From Neodontobutis hainanensis (Eukaryota; Chordata; Actinopteri; Gobiiformes; Odontobutidae), in the NCBI GenBank assembly GCA_024349245.1, contig JALDNG010000006.1:3089501-3153500 (forward strand): 64,000 nucleotides of DNA, written 5' to 3'. Made by a program: the position numbers and the translations under genes. The notes below the pieces were generated by a model. The model searched no databases and was not told the DNA's origin. It saw only the letters and a program-made list of their open reading frames with translations. The first letter of the stretch is position 1, and every line of letters starts with the position of its first letter. Of the stretch, positions 1 to 14,300 are shown in pieces.

Positions 1-3000
1 TTAACAAGCCGGTCAGGTCATGCACACTTGTTACCGTCTCACGGCAGAGAGTCAAATTCAATGCCAACCTCAAAACCTGTACTCCCACTTCATGAGAATT
101 ATGAATCTGGCATTTTCCTGCCTCAGATTTCAACATGGACTTTGCTGTTTATCCAAATCCTTGTCAGTGAGGCAAGGTAAAGATGATTTGTAGTATGTGG
201 GCTGCCGAGAATGGTTGCCTCATAGAGCACTGAATAGCTTAATCAAAGTATTTCCATAATTCCCTGTTACATTTGTGGATGTGTAGAAACAGTGTGTACA
301 ACTAATGTACAGAAGAGACTGGAGCAAAACTCTTTCATCACCGACCTCTACATCATGCTTGTAATGACCACAATATGTATAAAATGTAATCGTTTTTGGC
401 TCACATCCAGTCACACTCTTTCACTTGAAGATTCTCTGTTTAATATAATTTGTGCGTTCACGTTGATGTCATTTATAGAATTAGTTGTGACATAAAGGAA
501 AGGTGATGTAACACATTTATTCTGTAGAAATACTCTCAAGCTCGCCTCCCTTCCTGTCATAGTCTGTGTCATTTCTGGTCAGTTTTTCCTGATTATTTAC
601 TGACACCATCACTTTCACAAAGCATAGGGTGTAGCACAGTTACAGTGGAAATAATCTTGCCATTTTCTGCACTGTAAAAATGATTGTTTGTTTATGAATG
701 AGCTTTGTGGCACTGAAACCTAAGTTGAAGCCACATATTCATGTATTTTCAATGTATTGTTTATTATACATATTCCCTCAGGTGTATTAGGTACTTCACT
801 TTATAACACACAGAAAGGTCAACATATAAATGATTGGGGAAATGGATATTACCACTACTTCTGTCAGTATGGCATCACATAATCCATATTATTTTACATC
901 AGCTGTAGCATGCTCACTTAAGAAACCCTAGATAACCCACCTTATTGCCATTTGGCACAAATTAAACATTAAGGTCAGAAAGCAAAAAAAAAAGTGATGA
1001 TTTGAGGTCATAATTCTGTGTCAAACATAAATGGAGACAATGCTTTTACTTGTTTCCTAAAATAAAGCTAATTAATGTGACTTCTCACAATCAAACTCTG
1101 TATGACACATGCAGTAAAAGTTGGGGTAGTCATTTGAAAAGATAAGCTGTGAAAAGATAAGGTACATAATAACACTTTGCTATATTGTAGTTCAAAGTTC
1201 TCTAGGAGAAAATTAGACTTACCCAAATAGATTTTGTGTCTGCCATTTTTTTATGGCTTTGAGTAGGACAATTATCAAACTGTGTCTCCTGCACCTCTAA
1301 GCAAGGGACTGACTAGTTAAAAGCCAGAGAATAAAAGAGTTTTTAAAGCTTCCTCTGATGGTCAATTATAACCCGAGTCTGGATTCTATTTAGCCGAATG
1401 AAACCTAGCAACAATGCAACAAATCAGCTTTAATAAATTAGTAGCATGGTAAGCTTTGAATGGTTAAGGTTACTTGTGGTGGGCCTTATTTTTAGTAAGG
1501 ACCTTTTATCCCTAAGGCATTGTGGGTAATTTAATTTGTGAAAGAACCTTAATAAGACATTGGCTTGGCAGAACATGTAAAGGCAATGTGCAAACCAAAT
1601 AATGTATAAAAGAGAGTTCTAAAAGGAGGACTGTATGTTTGAGTGATAAACCTATACTGCGACTCTGACAGCAGGGAAAAACACAAGGCTAAACACAGCC
1701 GCTAATGATAGCCTTGGTTGGCTGTAAACAAGAGCAATGTGTTGCTGAGACATCAAGAACTCAACAAAGTTCTGGCAGAGGACCTAAAATTAACCCTAAT
1801 ACTTACCCCGCACTGACAGCACTGGCCAGAAACATCAGTATACAAAGCTGTAAGACGTTACCTGAGGAAGGTTTGATCTTTTATTAGCAATTCTATTTGT
1901 ACTCCACAGAAATGTTATTGATGTTCTTATAGTTTGACAAATACAAGGTACTTCTACAGATGTCTGGTTTGTTTTAAGTGGATTCCTTTTAAATACCAAT
2001 TTCCAGAACTAATAGTAAAAACATCTAAAAGAGTAATCTGAGGGGAAATAATTATGTGCTGGGAAGTTTTAAGGAATTGGGAGGGGGATGTACTAACTGA
2101 AAATATACTCCATGTGGAGCAGGAGACAGAGACGAAAGATTATGAAACACAGTAGGAATATAAGCGAGAAAATAAACAAGTGCCGGGCTGCCGAGCACTG
2201 GCTCAGCAGTGGTACTTCCCCTTATGTGCACAGCTGGATTTCTGAGACGGTGAGCAATACACCCCTCTCCTCTCCCAGACTCTGACACAAGCAGGGGAAT
2301 TTAGCTCCTTCGTGCTAGGTTGCCTTAAAAATAGACACGGATAAGTGCAGAGTTGTAGCAACAACAACGAGCAGAACTCAATAAAGTGTAGCTCTATACT
2401 CCAGCGCCTCATAATCTCCCCAGCCGACCCCATACTGAGAGTAGTACACATTACTTAACAGTCGATAAAACTGAGCTGGGTGCATATAGTGGGAAAAACA
2501 AACTGCACTCTTTGGCTGCACTAAAACTCAATATCTTTCTTTTAATCTTTGAAAAACACACAACTTTAAGAACTTGCCTTTAATCTACCAGAAAGCTTCT
2601 TCTATGAGACAAAACTAGCATTAATGCAACATGCAAGGCTTTAACCAAGTGTCTGCAGGAGCTGCTTGCATAGGAAGGTTATAAAGGAATATGTGATTCA
2701 TCTTCTGCCAAAATAAATGTTTTCTGTCACTTTGCTGAAAATATAACTTCCTGATTTGATTCTAAGTGAGCCTTAAAAAGTGTTTGGAACTACACAGTTT
2801 CCTGGCCATATATCTAGGCTAAAAAACTATGCTTCACACACTCATAATTTACATATTTTGCTGATGATGTGACTAAACTGAGTTTAGGGCTTGAATAAAC
2901 AGTAGACCTCCCCATTTGAAACAGTAGAGTGGTGCAATCAGTCGAAGATTTAATTTCAGCTCTGAAACCACAGATTAAAATCTAGTTATTTAGATCTGAA

Positions 3001-3488
3001 ATTCATCTCACTACATCATTACACATTCCTTCAAGACAAGTTTTGACAAAAAACAGAACACAATGCAAGACTGAGAAGAACATTATAGCCTGAGGTAGAT
3101 TTTCTGAATGCTTCTCCCCCCCTTACCATTTTTAATGACTTAATGTTAATGTCAATCATAAAAGGGAATGGTAATTTTTATCATCATTCACATACAGCAT
3201 ACATTACACAAAGTCTTTATCTTGTTTAGACTATCTGTTAGACTAACAAGTGAATCACCACTAGTCCGATTTGCAGATAAGCAGTAAAGCCAAAACAAAA
3301 TGTACATTGTGGTAAAATAAAACTGCCAATTTTAATGCATTGAGCTTATACTCATTTAACCATGTCCACAGTTACTACATATTACAAATGCAAAACAGTA
3401 TGTCTTAGCTCAGGGTTTGGGGAATCTTTGATGTGCAATTTGTTGACCAGTCTGACCCTTAGGACTGAACAGAAGTGTCTGTACTCAC
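1..3488. other. Left-edge non-coding stretch, probable babam2 intron
   Basis: This stretch lies downstream of the third babam2 coding exon on the minus strand, whose splice donor is at 3487-3488. I translated the minus strand looking for the next BRE-family exon and found none, so it is most likely the start of a long intron continuing off the left edge. It is AT-rich. The short open frames here lack splice context or recognisable protein sequence. A more complex, GC-balanced patch at about 2190-2450 is listed separately. Confidence 0.6.
2190..2450. promoter_or_regulatory. Candidate conserved non-coding element in babam2 intron
   Basis: About 260 bp of high-complexity, GC-balanced sequence stands out from AT-rich surroundings. 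It has no coding frame with splice signals. The call rests on composition only; no alignment was possible. Confidence 0.2.
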
Positions 3489-6197
3489 AGGCAATTCTGA
3501 GGGTTCAGGGAGAAACTCCACATCTTCTCCAAAGATAAAATCCGGAGGCAGTTCTGGATACCGTGCATTAAATATAATATCCCCTAGAAAAGATGAGGAT
3601 AAACCATTAAAACTGACAATAAATACACCAACTGTCATATTATCTTTTCAAATATTCTATAGAAACATATAATAAATGTCTGCATTTTTTATCTGCCCTA
3701 CTCTATTCTAGCTCTGTGAAACACAGAAAACGTTTTATTGGTAATTCTTGGGAATGATGTGACATAAAAACAGATACTACTCAAAGACTACTACAGTCAC
3801 AGAACTGCGGTTACTTCAGTTATGTTTGTATCGGAATAGGAACATTTAAAGTAATAATTTAATTAAGCTACCAAATCTTCATCACATACAGTAAGACATT
3901 GCTTTGTTTAGCTTAGTTGGAAATGTTCCGTTCAAATGTTACGCAGTTATATTTCAGTGCTGCAATGCTGTTCTGCTTTTTCTTGTTCCAGGGACAAGCG
4001 CAGGCTAAAGACTAGGTAAACACAGAAACCACAGATTGGCAAACAGCAGCAGAGAGGCCTCCTAAATCACACTGGAATACACTTGGTGTTTTGAAGTACA
4101 GTGTGGTCGTATAGGTAGGTATCAGATTAGAGAAGTCTAAATAGTACAACACTAATGGTTACAAATTGTTGTTGTTTTATCTTTATCGGTCATTGTGACA
4201 TGGCAAATGGGTCAGTTGTATAAATGAACCAAGAAGTGGACGCAGTGTGCCATGCTTTGTGTGCTATCAGTAGGAAGCCTACAGGACTGGCACCAACCTC
4301 TGGCTAGCATCCTTCATTAAACAACATCCTTCATATTTCATTAAACCTGAGGCCTGTACAACGATGCAATATGTAGCTATTTTGTCTCAAACTCCAGATA
4401 CTACCTGAAGGCTTGAGATTATTCTTTAACATTTTAGAGTTATATTAACTTATTTGTAACCAACAACACAGTATAGTATTTCATATTATAAAACATTACA
4501 TCTACAAATGAGTTGCAACAACATCCTAAAACATGTCACAAATAATTCTGCCAGAACAAATGGTTTGAGAAAAATAATAATTCTTCCCGCCAATAACCAC
4601 AAAACTTAACATTTTTTACTTGTACAACATAGTGTTGTTAAATAGTCACCATTACTTACATAAAGACATCTTGCAACATATTTCTTTAACTTCAGTACTC
4701 ACCAGAAACAATATAATTGGGCATATTATTTGTTAACTGCATAAATACTCTACACAAGATTAGAAAATATATTAAGATTATAGCACTTTAACATTGTAAT
4801 AGGCTTTGTCATATATGTCTTGTGCACTGGAAATATATAAAAGCAGTATGACTACATAAATACATAGCAGCCATGCAACATTACCATAAAGTCTTTCTCA
4901 TTCAATACACTGGTTTGGTCTTTCATTTAGGATATTCCTTAAATGTCTTAATACCTCAAATGTCTGTAATAAGAGCATGAGACACATATTGTGTACAACC
5001 CACACGTGCTTCTGCAAACTATGAACTACTTTCTGATAAGCTGTTACAGAACATGTTTATCATAGACAAAGTGAGTCACATTAACTTCCAGTAACACAAA
5101 GCTGAAGCCATTTAAAAGCATGATAACAGTCACTCAGTGTTGCCTGCAGGCACTCGGGTAAAAAGATGTTAATTAAAGTCTCTTAAGGCGGTCTCTAATT
5201 CAGAAGTGAGACCATCATTGCTCAGGAATAGTGACAAAATGTGATGTCTGATATTGTCTAAGTTGTTAACTTACTCAGGTGCATTTAGATTCCTTATAGT
5301 CTAACTTAAGAAACTGTTAAGTCAGGGACTAAACAAGTTAACGTTTGAATTATTTACATTTCAGGGTTTCACCAGCGAAGGGGATGTGGAGCTTGAAGCG
5401 ATCACAGCACGGTCCTGTAGTCAAAGATGTACATCTGAACACAAAAAGAAAACAAAAGTCATTATCTAATCTGAGAGAAAATAACACTAATTATATTAAA
5501 ATAACTACCTTATGTGACTTTATGTAATTTATTTGAAATCTATATACACAATACCAACATTTTTATATATATATTTTATTCAAGTTTGGACTGTCTAAAA
5601 AAATTGTTGTCCAAAACAATTGTTATTGTGTCTAGTAATAGGTGTCAACACAACAAAATCCTCCAGACAGTTTGAGTATTTTTCTAAGCAACCACAATTA
5701 TTCACTTTGTCACAAATTTCATAAACACTTTAAATGGATTTCATTCCAAACAGCTACTTGCATTGTTTGTAGTAAACTGACCACCCCCACAAGGTATTTT
5801 CCACAATTATCCTAATTGAATAAAATACAGAACTATTCTAACTAGTCAGATACATACTTTTGCAGTAGGGAACTACTTCTAAACACATAGACATTTAGTA
5901 TGCACACCTAGTGAGTGAAAATATATAATAGGAATGAAATGTTTATGTGTAAAATGCACATCAAGTGTTAAGTAAATACAGGAGCTATGGTCAGACACTA
6001 ATGGTATTTGAGTTAAACATAAAAAACTTCGCACATTTGGTATCTATTGGGCTCATAAATGTACTTCACCCAGTTTTGAGGTCCGTGACACGGAGGCAGT
6101 TAGTAGAGTCCAGTCCCACACGCCCATTTCGGACTACGCTGCACAGCAAAGGCCGCAGCTCCGGGGTGATCCGGTGCAGCGCGACCTCAGGAGACAT
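3489..6197 (-). CDS. babam2: BABAM2 (BRE), first three coding exons, partial at left edge
   Basis: Minus-strand coding exons are 6197-6070, 5434-5358 and 3583-3489. All have GT-AG borders and join in frame to give residues 1-100. The protein begins MSPEVALHRITPEL, continues with TNCLRVTDLKTG and DRFKLHIPFAGETLKW, and reaches YPELPPDFIFGEDVEFLP. This matches the N-terminal UEV-like region of BRE/BABAM2, a protein of about 383 residues in mammals, so roughly a quarter is present. The family member is a scaffold of the BRCA1-A complex (DNA double-strand breaks, nucleus) and of BRISC (cytosol), where it binds BABAM1 and supports K63-specific deubiquitination by BRCC36. The start codon at 6197 lies 28 nt inside an exon whose acceptor is at about 6226, so an upstream non-coding first exon is expected in 6.3-7.1 kb. 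The rest of the gene lies beyond the left edge. It is divergent from rbks, as in mammals. Confidence 0.95.
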
Positions 6198-8343
6198 ATT
6201 GTTCATTATATTCACACTGAGGAATCTGTGGACACCCAAAACAGGACTTGACATTATTGCTTGGTTTAATTTCAGTAGGTCTATATTTGTGTTTTTGAAG
6301 CAAGTAAAAAAGAAAAAGAAAAAAAAGAAACAAAACAAAAACATACATACATACATAACCCAAAAGATAATTCCCAATATTACTAATACCCATGTGACAA
6401 AACGCAAAACGCGTTACTAATTAAATACGCAACACACAAAATAAATTCGATGATGGGACACTCATTTGATAAAATATTCTGAATTCACTTGTCATAGTTA
6501 GCCCTTTTAGCTTCTGCAGAATAGTGCCGGTAATATTTAAAATGTTTTACAGATCGAGGTGTTTAAAAAAATAAAGTATAAACGGCTTTATTTTACAATT
6601 TGAAAATATAATTATTTGTGTAAAGAATACCTGAATAAGCTGAAAGTAATAAAATTGATGTTTAGAACCAATGTTTACTTCTTGTTCTTGACATTTCCGG
6701 TATTTGGGTCCTTCAAAGGGCCTAGATTTAGTTGTCTACTTGTATGCCTGTGAAAAGAAGAATAGTTTTTACTTCAAAATTGATAGTAATTGGCTGTGTA
6801 TATTTGACAAAGAATATTTTTTTGTCAAAATTCATTATGAGAGGATTGCTTAGTAACATAAAAAACATGATATGTGAAAGGTTAAATGCAAAAATAGATC
6901 CGGCATAGCAATAACATAAAAAAGCTGTCTGGGTGTGCATGTTGTTTAAGCAGTCACTTATTAATGTACATTGAGTTGTCCGCTGAGGTAGAAAACGTTT
7001 GTGCAGGTAAATATGCCATAGTATTCCACAACATTTTGTCTTTTGCAGTCTTTTGCGGTAAATAACCAGAAATAGTTGCAAAAATTGCCGTTGGTTGTTT
7101 CGTCAATAGGTTTTATGCTGTGTAAGCAGTCTCATTACGTTACTACTCATGAAAAACAACAGTTTTCTATTAAACTCTAAAATATGTGGGCTTAACTCAA
7201 AATCTAGCATAACAAAGATCAGAATTACATCCACATTGTGTCATCGCATGTACCAGAAACAGTGTTAATTGTTTTGTTTTGTGTTTTTTTCCCCCTCAAA
7301 AGATAGTAAGGCTTATTTCACAACTGGGAATTTCCACCTTGTGAGCGTGATTTAGGACACTGTTACAGCAGAAACTTAGATTTGTGGCCAGTAGTTTTTG
7401 GTCAATAATAGTGTTGCAAGTGTAAAAGAGGTGGCTAAAGCAAAATGCAATTTTTATATTTTCATATACGATATTTCTAAAAAATAATTTACAAGCTTAT
7501 GTCACTGTAATACACATTATTTGAGTGAGTGTTGTTTCTAGCCTTACAAAATCTGCCTTTAAACCTTAATTTGGCCTACTTACTGATTTTTATATTTACT
7601 GTTCAATGGTCAATAGTGACAATGTCAGTAACCTAAAGGAAGTATGCTACTTTATAGAAGGGCTTTTTCCAAAGGTTTTATTTTTATTATTATTATTTTT
7701 GTATTAGTGGCAGACATCACAGCTCTTGTAATATTTTCCTGTGGTGCATTACAGGAAGGTTAGGCTTTTCATGCCTGCAGAGTGAAGACAATATGCGCTG
7801 AGTTGTGTGAGAGAGAATTGAGCCATCCTACAGCCAGCGGCCAGGCTTTCCAAGTCTTCTACTGCCTAGGAAGAGATTTGAAGAGATTAACTCTCTAGCA
7901 TTAGCTCTGATACAAGCCAAGGATTGAATTAATTACAGGCTCTGCTGGGCTAACACATTGTAGTGTTTAAACCTACCCCATCTCAGCCCCCAACAGGACT
8001 GGAACCTGTCCAAGTCAGACAGTGATGAATGCTCTATTTTTACCTTCTTTTTGTTTCAGTCAAGCTCATGCTAATTTGGGAGATAGAAAATATGATGTTA
8101 TTTTTGTTTGGAGGCTGATAGAAAACTAGTATTTCTATTTTGCCTGAAATGCCCCTAAGGAGATGGCTTTGCTATAGATTCTGTCTTCATTTTAAAAGAG
8201 ATTTTTTGAGGTCAGATGATGGATGAAAAAAAAAATCTGAACAAATTTAAATAATCTGAATGTTATTTTATGTGAGGATTCTTAGTATTTATAAATTAGT
8301 GTTAGCTGCTATAGAAAATAACTTGTCTGTTTGTCTTAAACAG
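6198..8343. other. Divergent babam2/rbks spacer with presumed first exons
   Basis: About 2.1 kb separates the two start-codon exons. Both start-codon exons are preceded by acceptor-like sequence (about 6226 on minus, 8341-8343 on plus), so non-coding first exons and promoters of both genes probably lie here. I could not fix their borders. There is no strong CpG island. An ETS-like site at 6693-6701 and a more complex patch at about 7690-7990 are the only regulatory-looking parts. The minus-strand open frame at 6728-7081 resembles no known protein. Confidence 0.5.
6693..6701 (-). promoter_or_regulatory. ETS-like site, possible babam2 promoter
   Basis: The minus strand reads ACCGGAAAT, close to the ETS/GABP consensus common in TATA-less housekeeping promoters. 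It lies about 500 bp upstream of the babam2 start-codon exon. A single short motif is weak evidence. Confidence 0.25.
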
Positions 8344-8346
8344 ATC

Positions 8347-11300
8347 ATGACAGAAGAGGCTTTTGATGTGATAGTGGTTGGCTCCTGTATGACTGATTTG
8401 GTGAGGTGAGTAACTGCACCTACATTTTAGTGATCTTACTTTTTTCCTTTATTTTACAAGTATGTGGAGAATTTTATTAAAATAATCATAGATTTAATGG
8501 CAAAGAATTGTCAAAATTTAGTGCACAGGAAACACCTCTGCTTCCTCAGGTGGGCCCAACAGGAAACAGCACTTAAAAACCGTATATGGAGAACATGGAT
8601 TTGGAAAATGTGGTTAATATTTTGACTACATTGATTCCACATTAATTGTAATTTGATCTATCTGTTCTTGACTTGTGCATATCAAATCTTTAGCTTAGGC
8701 ATTTTTCTCCTTAATGGTATTAATCACCAACCCATCAATTTGAATTTTCCTTCATGAGCGTTATTTTTACACTTGTGGAAACTGTGGCATAATGGCTTTA
8801 AGATTGTTTCCAAGGACAACTGTACAAGAAAGAATAGAGGAAGTGGTCTATACTTAGAGATTTTACTAAAATGTATAACTAAATTAGATATAGTTTGGTT
8901 CTCATGATACAATTGAAGCAACTCGGCTTTAAAAAGTGTGTTGATAATTTGGGATAATTACTGATTACTAAAATGTCAGCATTGCATCATCCTCGTATGT
9001 GGCAAGATTTGTCAAGCCAAATAGGATCCTTTCCCACAAATCATTAGTCATCAACTGTAGCACAAAAGGCTTAGTTAAAAACAATTTGTCACTTGTATTT
9101 ACCATAACCTTTGCGAAGACATGACAAAACAATAGAGAAAAAAATAAAGCGAGTTTAAAGTAAAGTCCTGCAGATCTTTAGCTTTTAAAATGTCTGCTTT
9201 TAGGTGTTGTGTTTGGGCTTGTTCTTTATTTTTACTTGGAAACAGAGTTGTCAACTAGCTGTCAGCAAACAGATAAATAAACAATCTGTAGCACTTGGAT
9301 GAAAACGAGTACGCCTTTCAGTGTCAATTTTGAGTTGTCGTTCCAACTATTCCACAAGTTTCCACTTAACAAAGCATGTGCCCTTCCCACTGTTTTTGGC
9401 GAGTATTTATTTAGCTCATTAGAAATTCAAACAGTAAGTTATTGCTTTGAAGGGCAGGAGTTCTCTATTAAGAGCTTAACAAGCTAACGGGAAATGGCCT
9501 GTTTTGGGGGATGGTGTGGGTTTTTTGGATAGAGGTCAGAAAAAATGCATAAGAGAGAGTAGTTGTTGGAATACACTCACAGCCCTTCAAAGTGATATGC
9601 TTGGCTTTGAAGTTAGAAATCCAGTTGTCTTGAACAGCCAGTGTTTGGGTGGTAGTGCACATGACTGACATTGGAGAGACACACATTGTACATACACATA
9701 CACTCTAATTTTGCATCTGTCTTAAAGAAGATTTCTGTGCTGTGCGGTTTTAAATGCCAGCGAGTTGTAGAACATACTGTACTGCTCTTTTATGGCATGT
9801 TGTTTGGTTGTAAAAGGTTATTCCTGATTTTCTTCTCTGATATTCAGGAGTATGCACTAGCTGTTTTCTAAACCCAATGTCAAAGCCATAGAGTGCCCCC
9901 TACTGCCACAGTACAGAGCACAATGACAACAATGCTAGCTGAACTTTACAAGAAATCATTTTATTGTACAGTAATCAATCTTCATCTCTTGAAAGAATGA
10001 ACTATAGGCCTGTGCTTTAATTCTAAAACTTTAGTGTGCCCAAATATATTTGTACAGACTTTGGCCGTGTTAACTTTCCTTAAAGTTGTTCATAAACAAA
10101 CCAGTGTTTTGACTGCTAACTTCCTGTAGATTTCCTCAGTTAGCAGTCGAAACATGTCAAGTTAACTTTTGTGGAAGTCTAAAAATATTTTTGTTCACTT
10201 GTGTTTAGCATTGACCAGTGCATACCAAATAGATGAATGTTTACAGTGAATGGTGCAATTTCACAAAACAAAATACCCACGTTCTCCTCAAACACTACAC
10301 TTATTAACAAAGCAACTCCTTCAAACAAGTACTCGGTCTTGACCCTTTCACATTGTCCATAACTGTCCATCAAAACTGTCAACAAATTGACAAGAGTATT
10401 GTATGTGTAAGTATAATGGCCCCAGGACTGGAACAACCTGTTCTAGTTAAAACTTTTGCCTGCAAAAGTGCCTCAGTTTGTTTTTGAATCTAAGTCCACA
10501 TCCTCTTGTTGCTCGCTGGCAGCTCAAGACTTACTTTTTGCTGTAACGGAGAGAAATGAGAACCAGTATTTAGGCAAACATGTCACGTCACTACGCACCT
10601 GCTTTTCCCTTTTGGTTTTGTGGGAGAAAACACACTTTAGCAAACCCATTTGTGTTAGGTGGACTCAGGGCAGACAACAATTGCAAGTGTCTCTGTGGGG
10701 ATATGCAAAAGTTCATACACCATCATTAAATGTTTTTTCTCCATAAATATGATGCGCACTAAAAAAGTAAAAAAGGTGATTACACATGGTGGAGCTAAAT
10801 ACAGTACAAATAATTATAAAAAAGCTTGTGGTATGTTGAATATAAATGTGAAGTCTCTGGAAAAGACATTTTAATTAAAAAAATATCCCAAACATTTGTA
10901 AATTGTCTTATTAAACTTAAAAGTATCATAAATAATAAAAAAAAATTATAGAATTTGTAATTTTAACATTTAACCTTAGTCTATAATATTTCACGTGCTG
11001 TAGCCTTTAGTAAAAATAGCCAATTTATCATATCAGCTGAAAACAGATCTATAATTTATGGAACAACCAGGAAATCCCTTTTTAATAGATAGATTTTCAT
11101 CAAGACTCACACAGTGCTGACACAATAGGAAACATTAACTAAGAAGGCTGTACTGAGAATAGTTACGCGGAGGAGGTGCGTGTATCCATGTGTGTGTTTA
11201 TTTACATGTGTTCGACCTTTGTTCAGTTTCCTTGTCTTCAGTGTTCACGCTCAATGACCCTGCATCCTGCTATAGCTTTGGGCATTTGACCATTTTCACA

Positions 11301-14300
11301 TGCTGCTTTCAAAAACAACAAGATTTATAGCAAGCTCCAATGCTTGCCATCAGCATACTTAAGGTTACTGGGAATCCTGGGATTGAGCAAACTTACTGTA
11401 ATAACATACCTGCCACATACACACACACTAAAGTAAACAGGCTGAGAAACAAGCTCATGACAACATTTTGCCATCCACAAACCCCTCTGGCTTTGGGCAA
11501 GTGCTGGCCAGGAGCCAGACCACATTGTTGTGACGTATATAGTGTAAATCAGTCTGCTGTCTATCCAGTGTCTTACTCATTGCCCACTTCTGCAGTGATT
11601 GGTTTAATCAGGACACAGACAGCTTCTTAGAGCACCCACCTGTGGCACTGCACTGGGCACCTCCAGGGCAAGGGCAGGACTTTTTCCAGCCCACATGTCA
11701 GGTGATACGGGTGTGGCTAGTGTCCTGATGAAACTTCAGAGGTGGTTTCGAGGTTGCATCATTGGCAAATTTGGAAGATTTTTCTTTATTATTTCAATGA
11801 TAGAAAGTGAGCGAGAAGAGGGGCAAATACTGTGAAAATCAAACAAAGAAGCAAAGAACTTAAATAAATAAATAAATAAAGAAGTTAAAGAAGTAAATTA
11901 ATATTTATCATTTGATCATCTTGCACATTAAGTTGTTTTTTTTAATAAAATTTTCCCTGTCATTTGTAGAAGTGACTAACTGATTTTATATACATATATA
12001 TGTATATATCTTGTTTATTGTTGTCTTTAGTGGCTTACTTTGGGTCGTTTTTTTTGTAGAGGCAAGAGCGAGGTTTAGAATAAAAAAAACTAATATAATC
12101 TAATTCCAAATTAGAGAAAAAATAACCAATGCGAGACATAACCCTGAAAGGATGTGCTCACATTTGGACATTCCTATAATTTATTTTATTCACAAACTAG
12201 AAGAAAATTATTTTATTCACAAACTAGAAGAAAAACTTTCTTATAAGTTTAGGTAAACTTTTTGTGAGTTTGTCTGAAACATTTATCAGTATAATAGATA
12301 GAATGCAGATAGGTTAAAGCAACACATATCTTTGTTTCATTATATTTACGCCTACTTTGTTTGCTTCTGCTTCTGCTTTTGTAAGGCTTCTGCAACAGAC
12401 AAGTCTTTTATTTTGCTGTTGTTGCTGGGCATTAATTTCTACAGTGTTAAAATATTTTTTTTTCTTATCTTTTTATTGTAACTGTTCAATAACTACTTTT
12501 ATTTCTTGTTTTCTGTCCTAGCCAGGCATCAAGGTTACCCAAAGCAGGTGAAACCATCCATGGGCACAAGTTCTTCATTGGATTCGGGGGCAAAGGGGCC
12601 AACCAGTGCATACAGGCTGCAAGAATGGGAGCAAAGATTGCAATGGCCTGCAAGGTAAACAACAGCAATACTCTGGGTTTTACTTTTACTACATCTGTGC
12701 TTTTGTGTGGACATATTTGATAGGAAAAAAGTCAACCTTGAGCTGATTCACATCTTACAAATAATCATAGATGAGCTACCACAGCTGCCAACTAGTTAAC
12801 AACTCAGAATACCTTGTAGCTTTGTTCATTTCACAACTTCAACTCTGTGCGTCTCATTTTCTCTTGATCAATACCATACTGCATGCATACACCCACCCAC
12901 ACTTGTGCTCCTTCAAACAGACCTATTCCCATACCATACAACCCCAAGTCTCCAATCAGTAGGCTGAGAGTGGCCTTTCAACCTGAGCGCTAAAGCAACG
13001 AAGCCCCACCTCTGTCAGAACAAAGAGGCCCGATCGATAACAGCCCAATGCGGGAGGAGCTCTCCGGGCATGGGGAGAACCCAAAAATAGACACCCGGGC
13101 TTGACAAAAACATCCAAGACACAAGGCCGCTCTTCAAAGAGAGTAGGGCCAAGCAGCCAATACCGCCCAACCCACTTATCACATGCAACTCCAAGTGCCC
13201 GTGTTTTGGCACATTTTTTGGAAAGCGTAGGTTCGTTTTAAATGCCTTGGGGCAAGGTGGGGACCCCTACTTCAACCCAAAGTAGCTACAGATGTGGACA
13301 TCCCAGTGCGGATCTGTCGAAGAGGGGCTGCAAAGAAAGAAAACGAAAGCGAGGTGGGCATGAAGAGGCGTGAAGGCGGGGTTATCGTGTCTTCAAGGCT
13401 TGGCGCAGCTGGTCGTGTGTTTGCACGTGTGTGCATTTTGTTGGCTATGTGTGTTCATTTCTGCACATTTTCGGCGGCGGCACCATGCCAGTATGCTGGC
13501 AGGGCACACGAAAAACCAACCCAACAGAGGTTTGAGTACACCACTTTTCAAAAGTTGCCGCTAACCAAGTCTGACCTTGTTTGACACTTTCTTTGTTGTA
13601 ATCGTTTGCCTTCTATGTTATGTAGGTTGGAAAAGACTTCTTTGGAGCCAATTATATCCAGAATTTTAAGGACAATGGTGTACACACAGGTAAAACAAAG
13701 ACGCTTTTTGCAGTGGATGCTATATTGGACTTATGTAGTTTATTGTCTTATGTAGACATTTAAACTACTAAGAAAGTTTTCATTTTTTTCCTTTTCCATT
13801 TTTTTTTATCTCTTTCCTGTCCTGAATTATTTAATTTATGTATTCAAAAGCATAATGATGTTACAAGAACCAAACATGTTAACCAATAATATGTGAACTA
13901 TGTGTATTGTTTAAGATGCTTTTCTATAAAAGATGTTTGATACACTTGATGTAACTAGAAATTGTTAGTATCCTGACATTTTATCTTGAGGAAAGTTTTA
14001 AAGCACATAAAAAGAAAATATTTTAATATTTTTTGTAACAAAAATGATGGATGCTTTTAAACTAAACTTTGCATCTTTTAACTTCCTCAGACTTTGTACA
14101 ACAGACCCCCGATGCAGCAACTGGAGCAGCCTCCATTATTGTTAATGATGCAGGTAAATGCTTTTTCCTCTCGCCGACACCACCCTGCTGGGATCCTAAA
14201 AGCTCTTACCTTTGTAGTAGTGCTCTCACATGAAAAAACTAAGAGAACAGTTTTTCTTACCATCTCTTAGATAGAGAACATTTTTATCTCTATACAGCTA

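Larger units (their letters stand above)
8406..12521. other. rbks intron 1 contents
   Basis: This 4.1 kb intron has no coding exon that I can support. It holds a CTCF-like site (9893-9907), a long imperfect foldback (10023-10209), a 22-bp perfect AT palindrome (11987-12008), a TAAA run (about 11862-11880) and an exact tandem duplication (12181-12234). A moderately complex patch lies at about 11165-11740. Confidence 0.6.

Noticed and set aside
6066..6407. Single 113-residue minus frame as the babam2 N-terminus
   Set aside because: The part upstream of residue 1 crosses an acceptor at about 6226 and a poly-T/Phe run; only 6197-6070 is coding.
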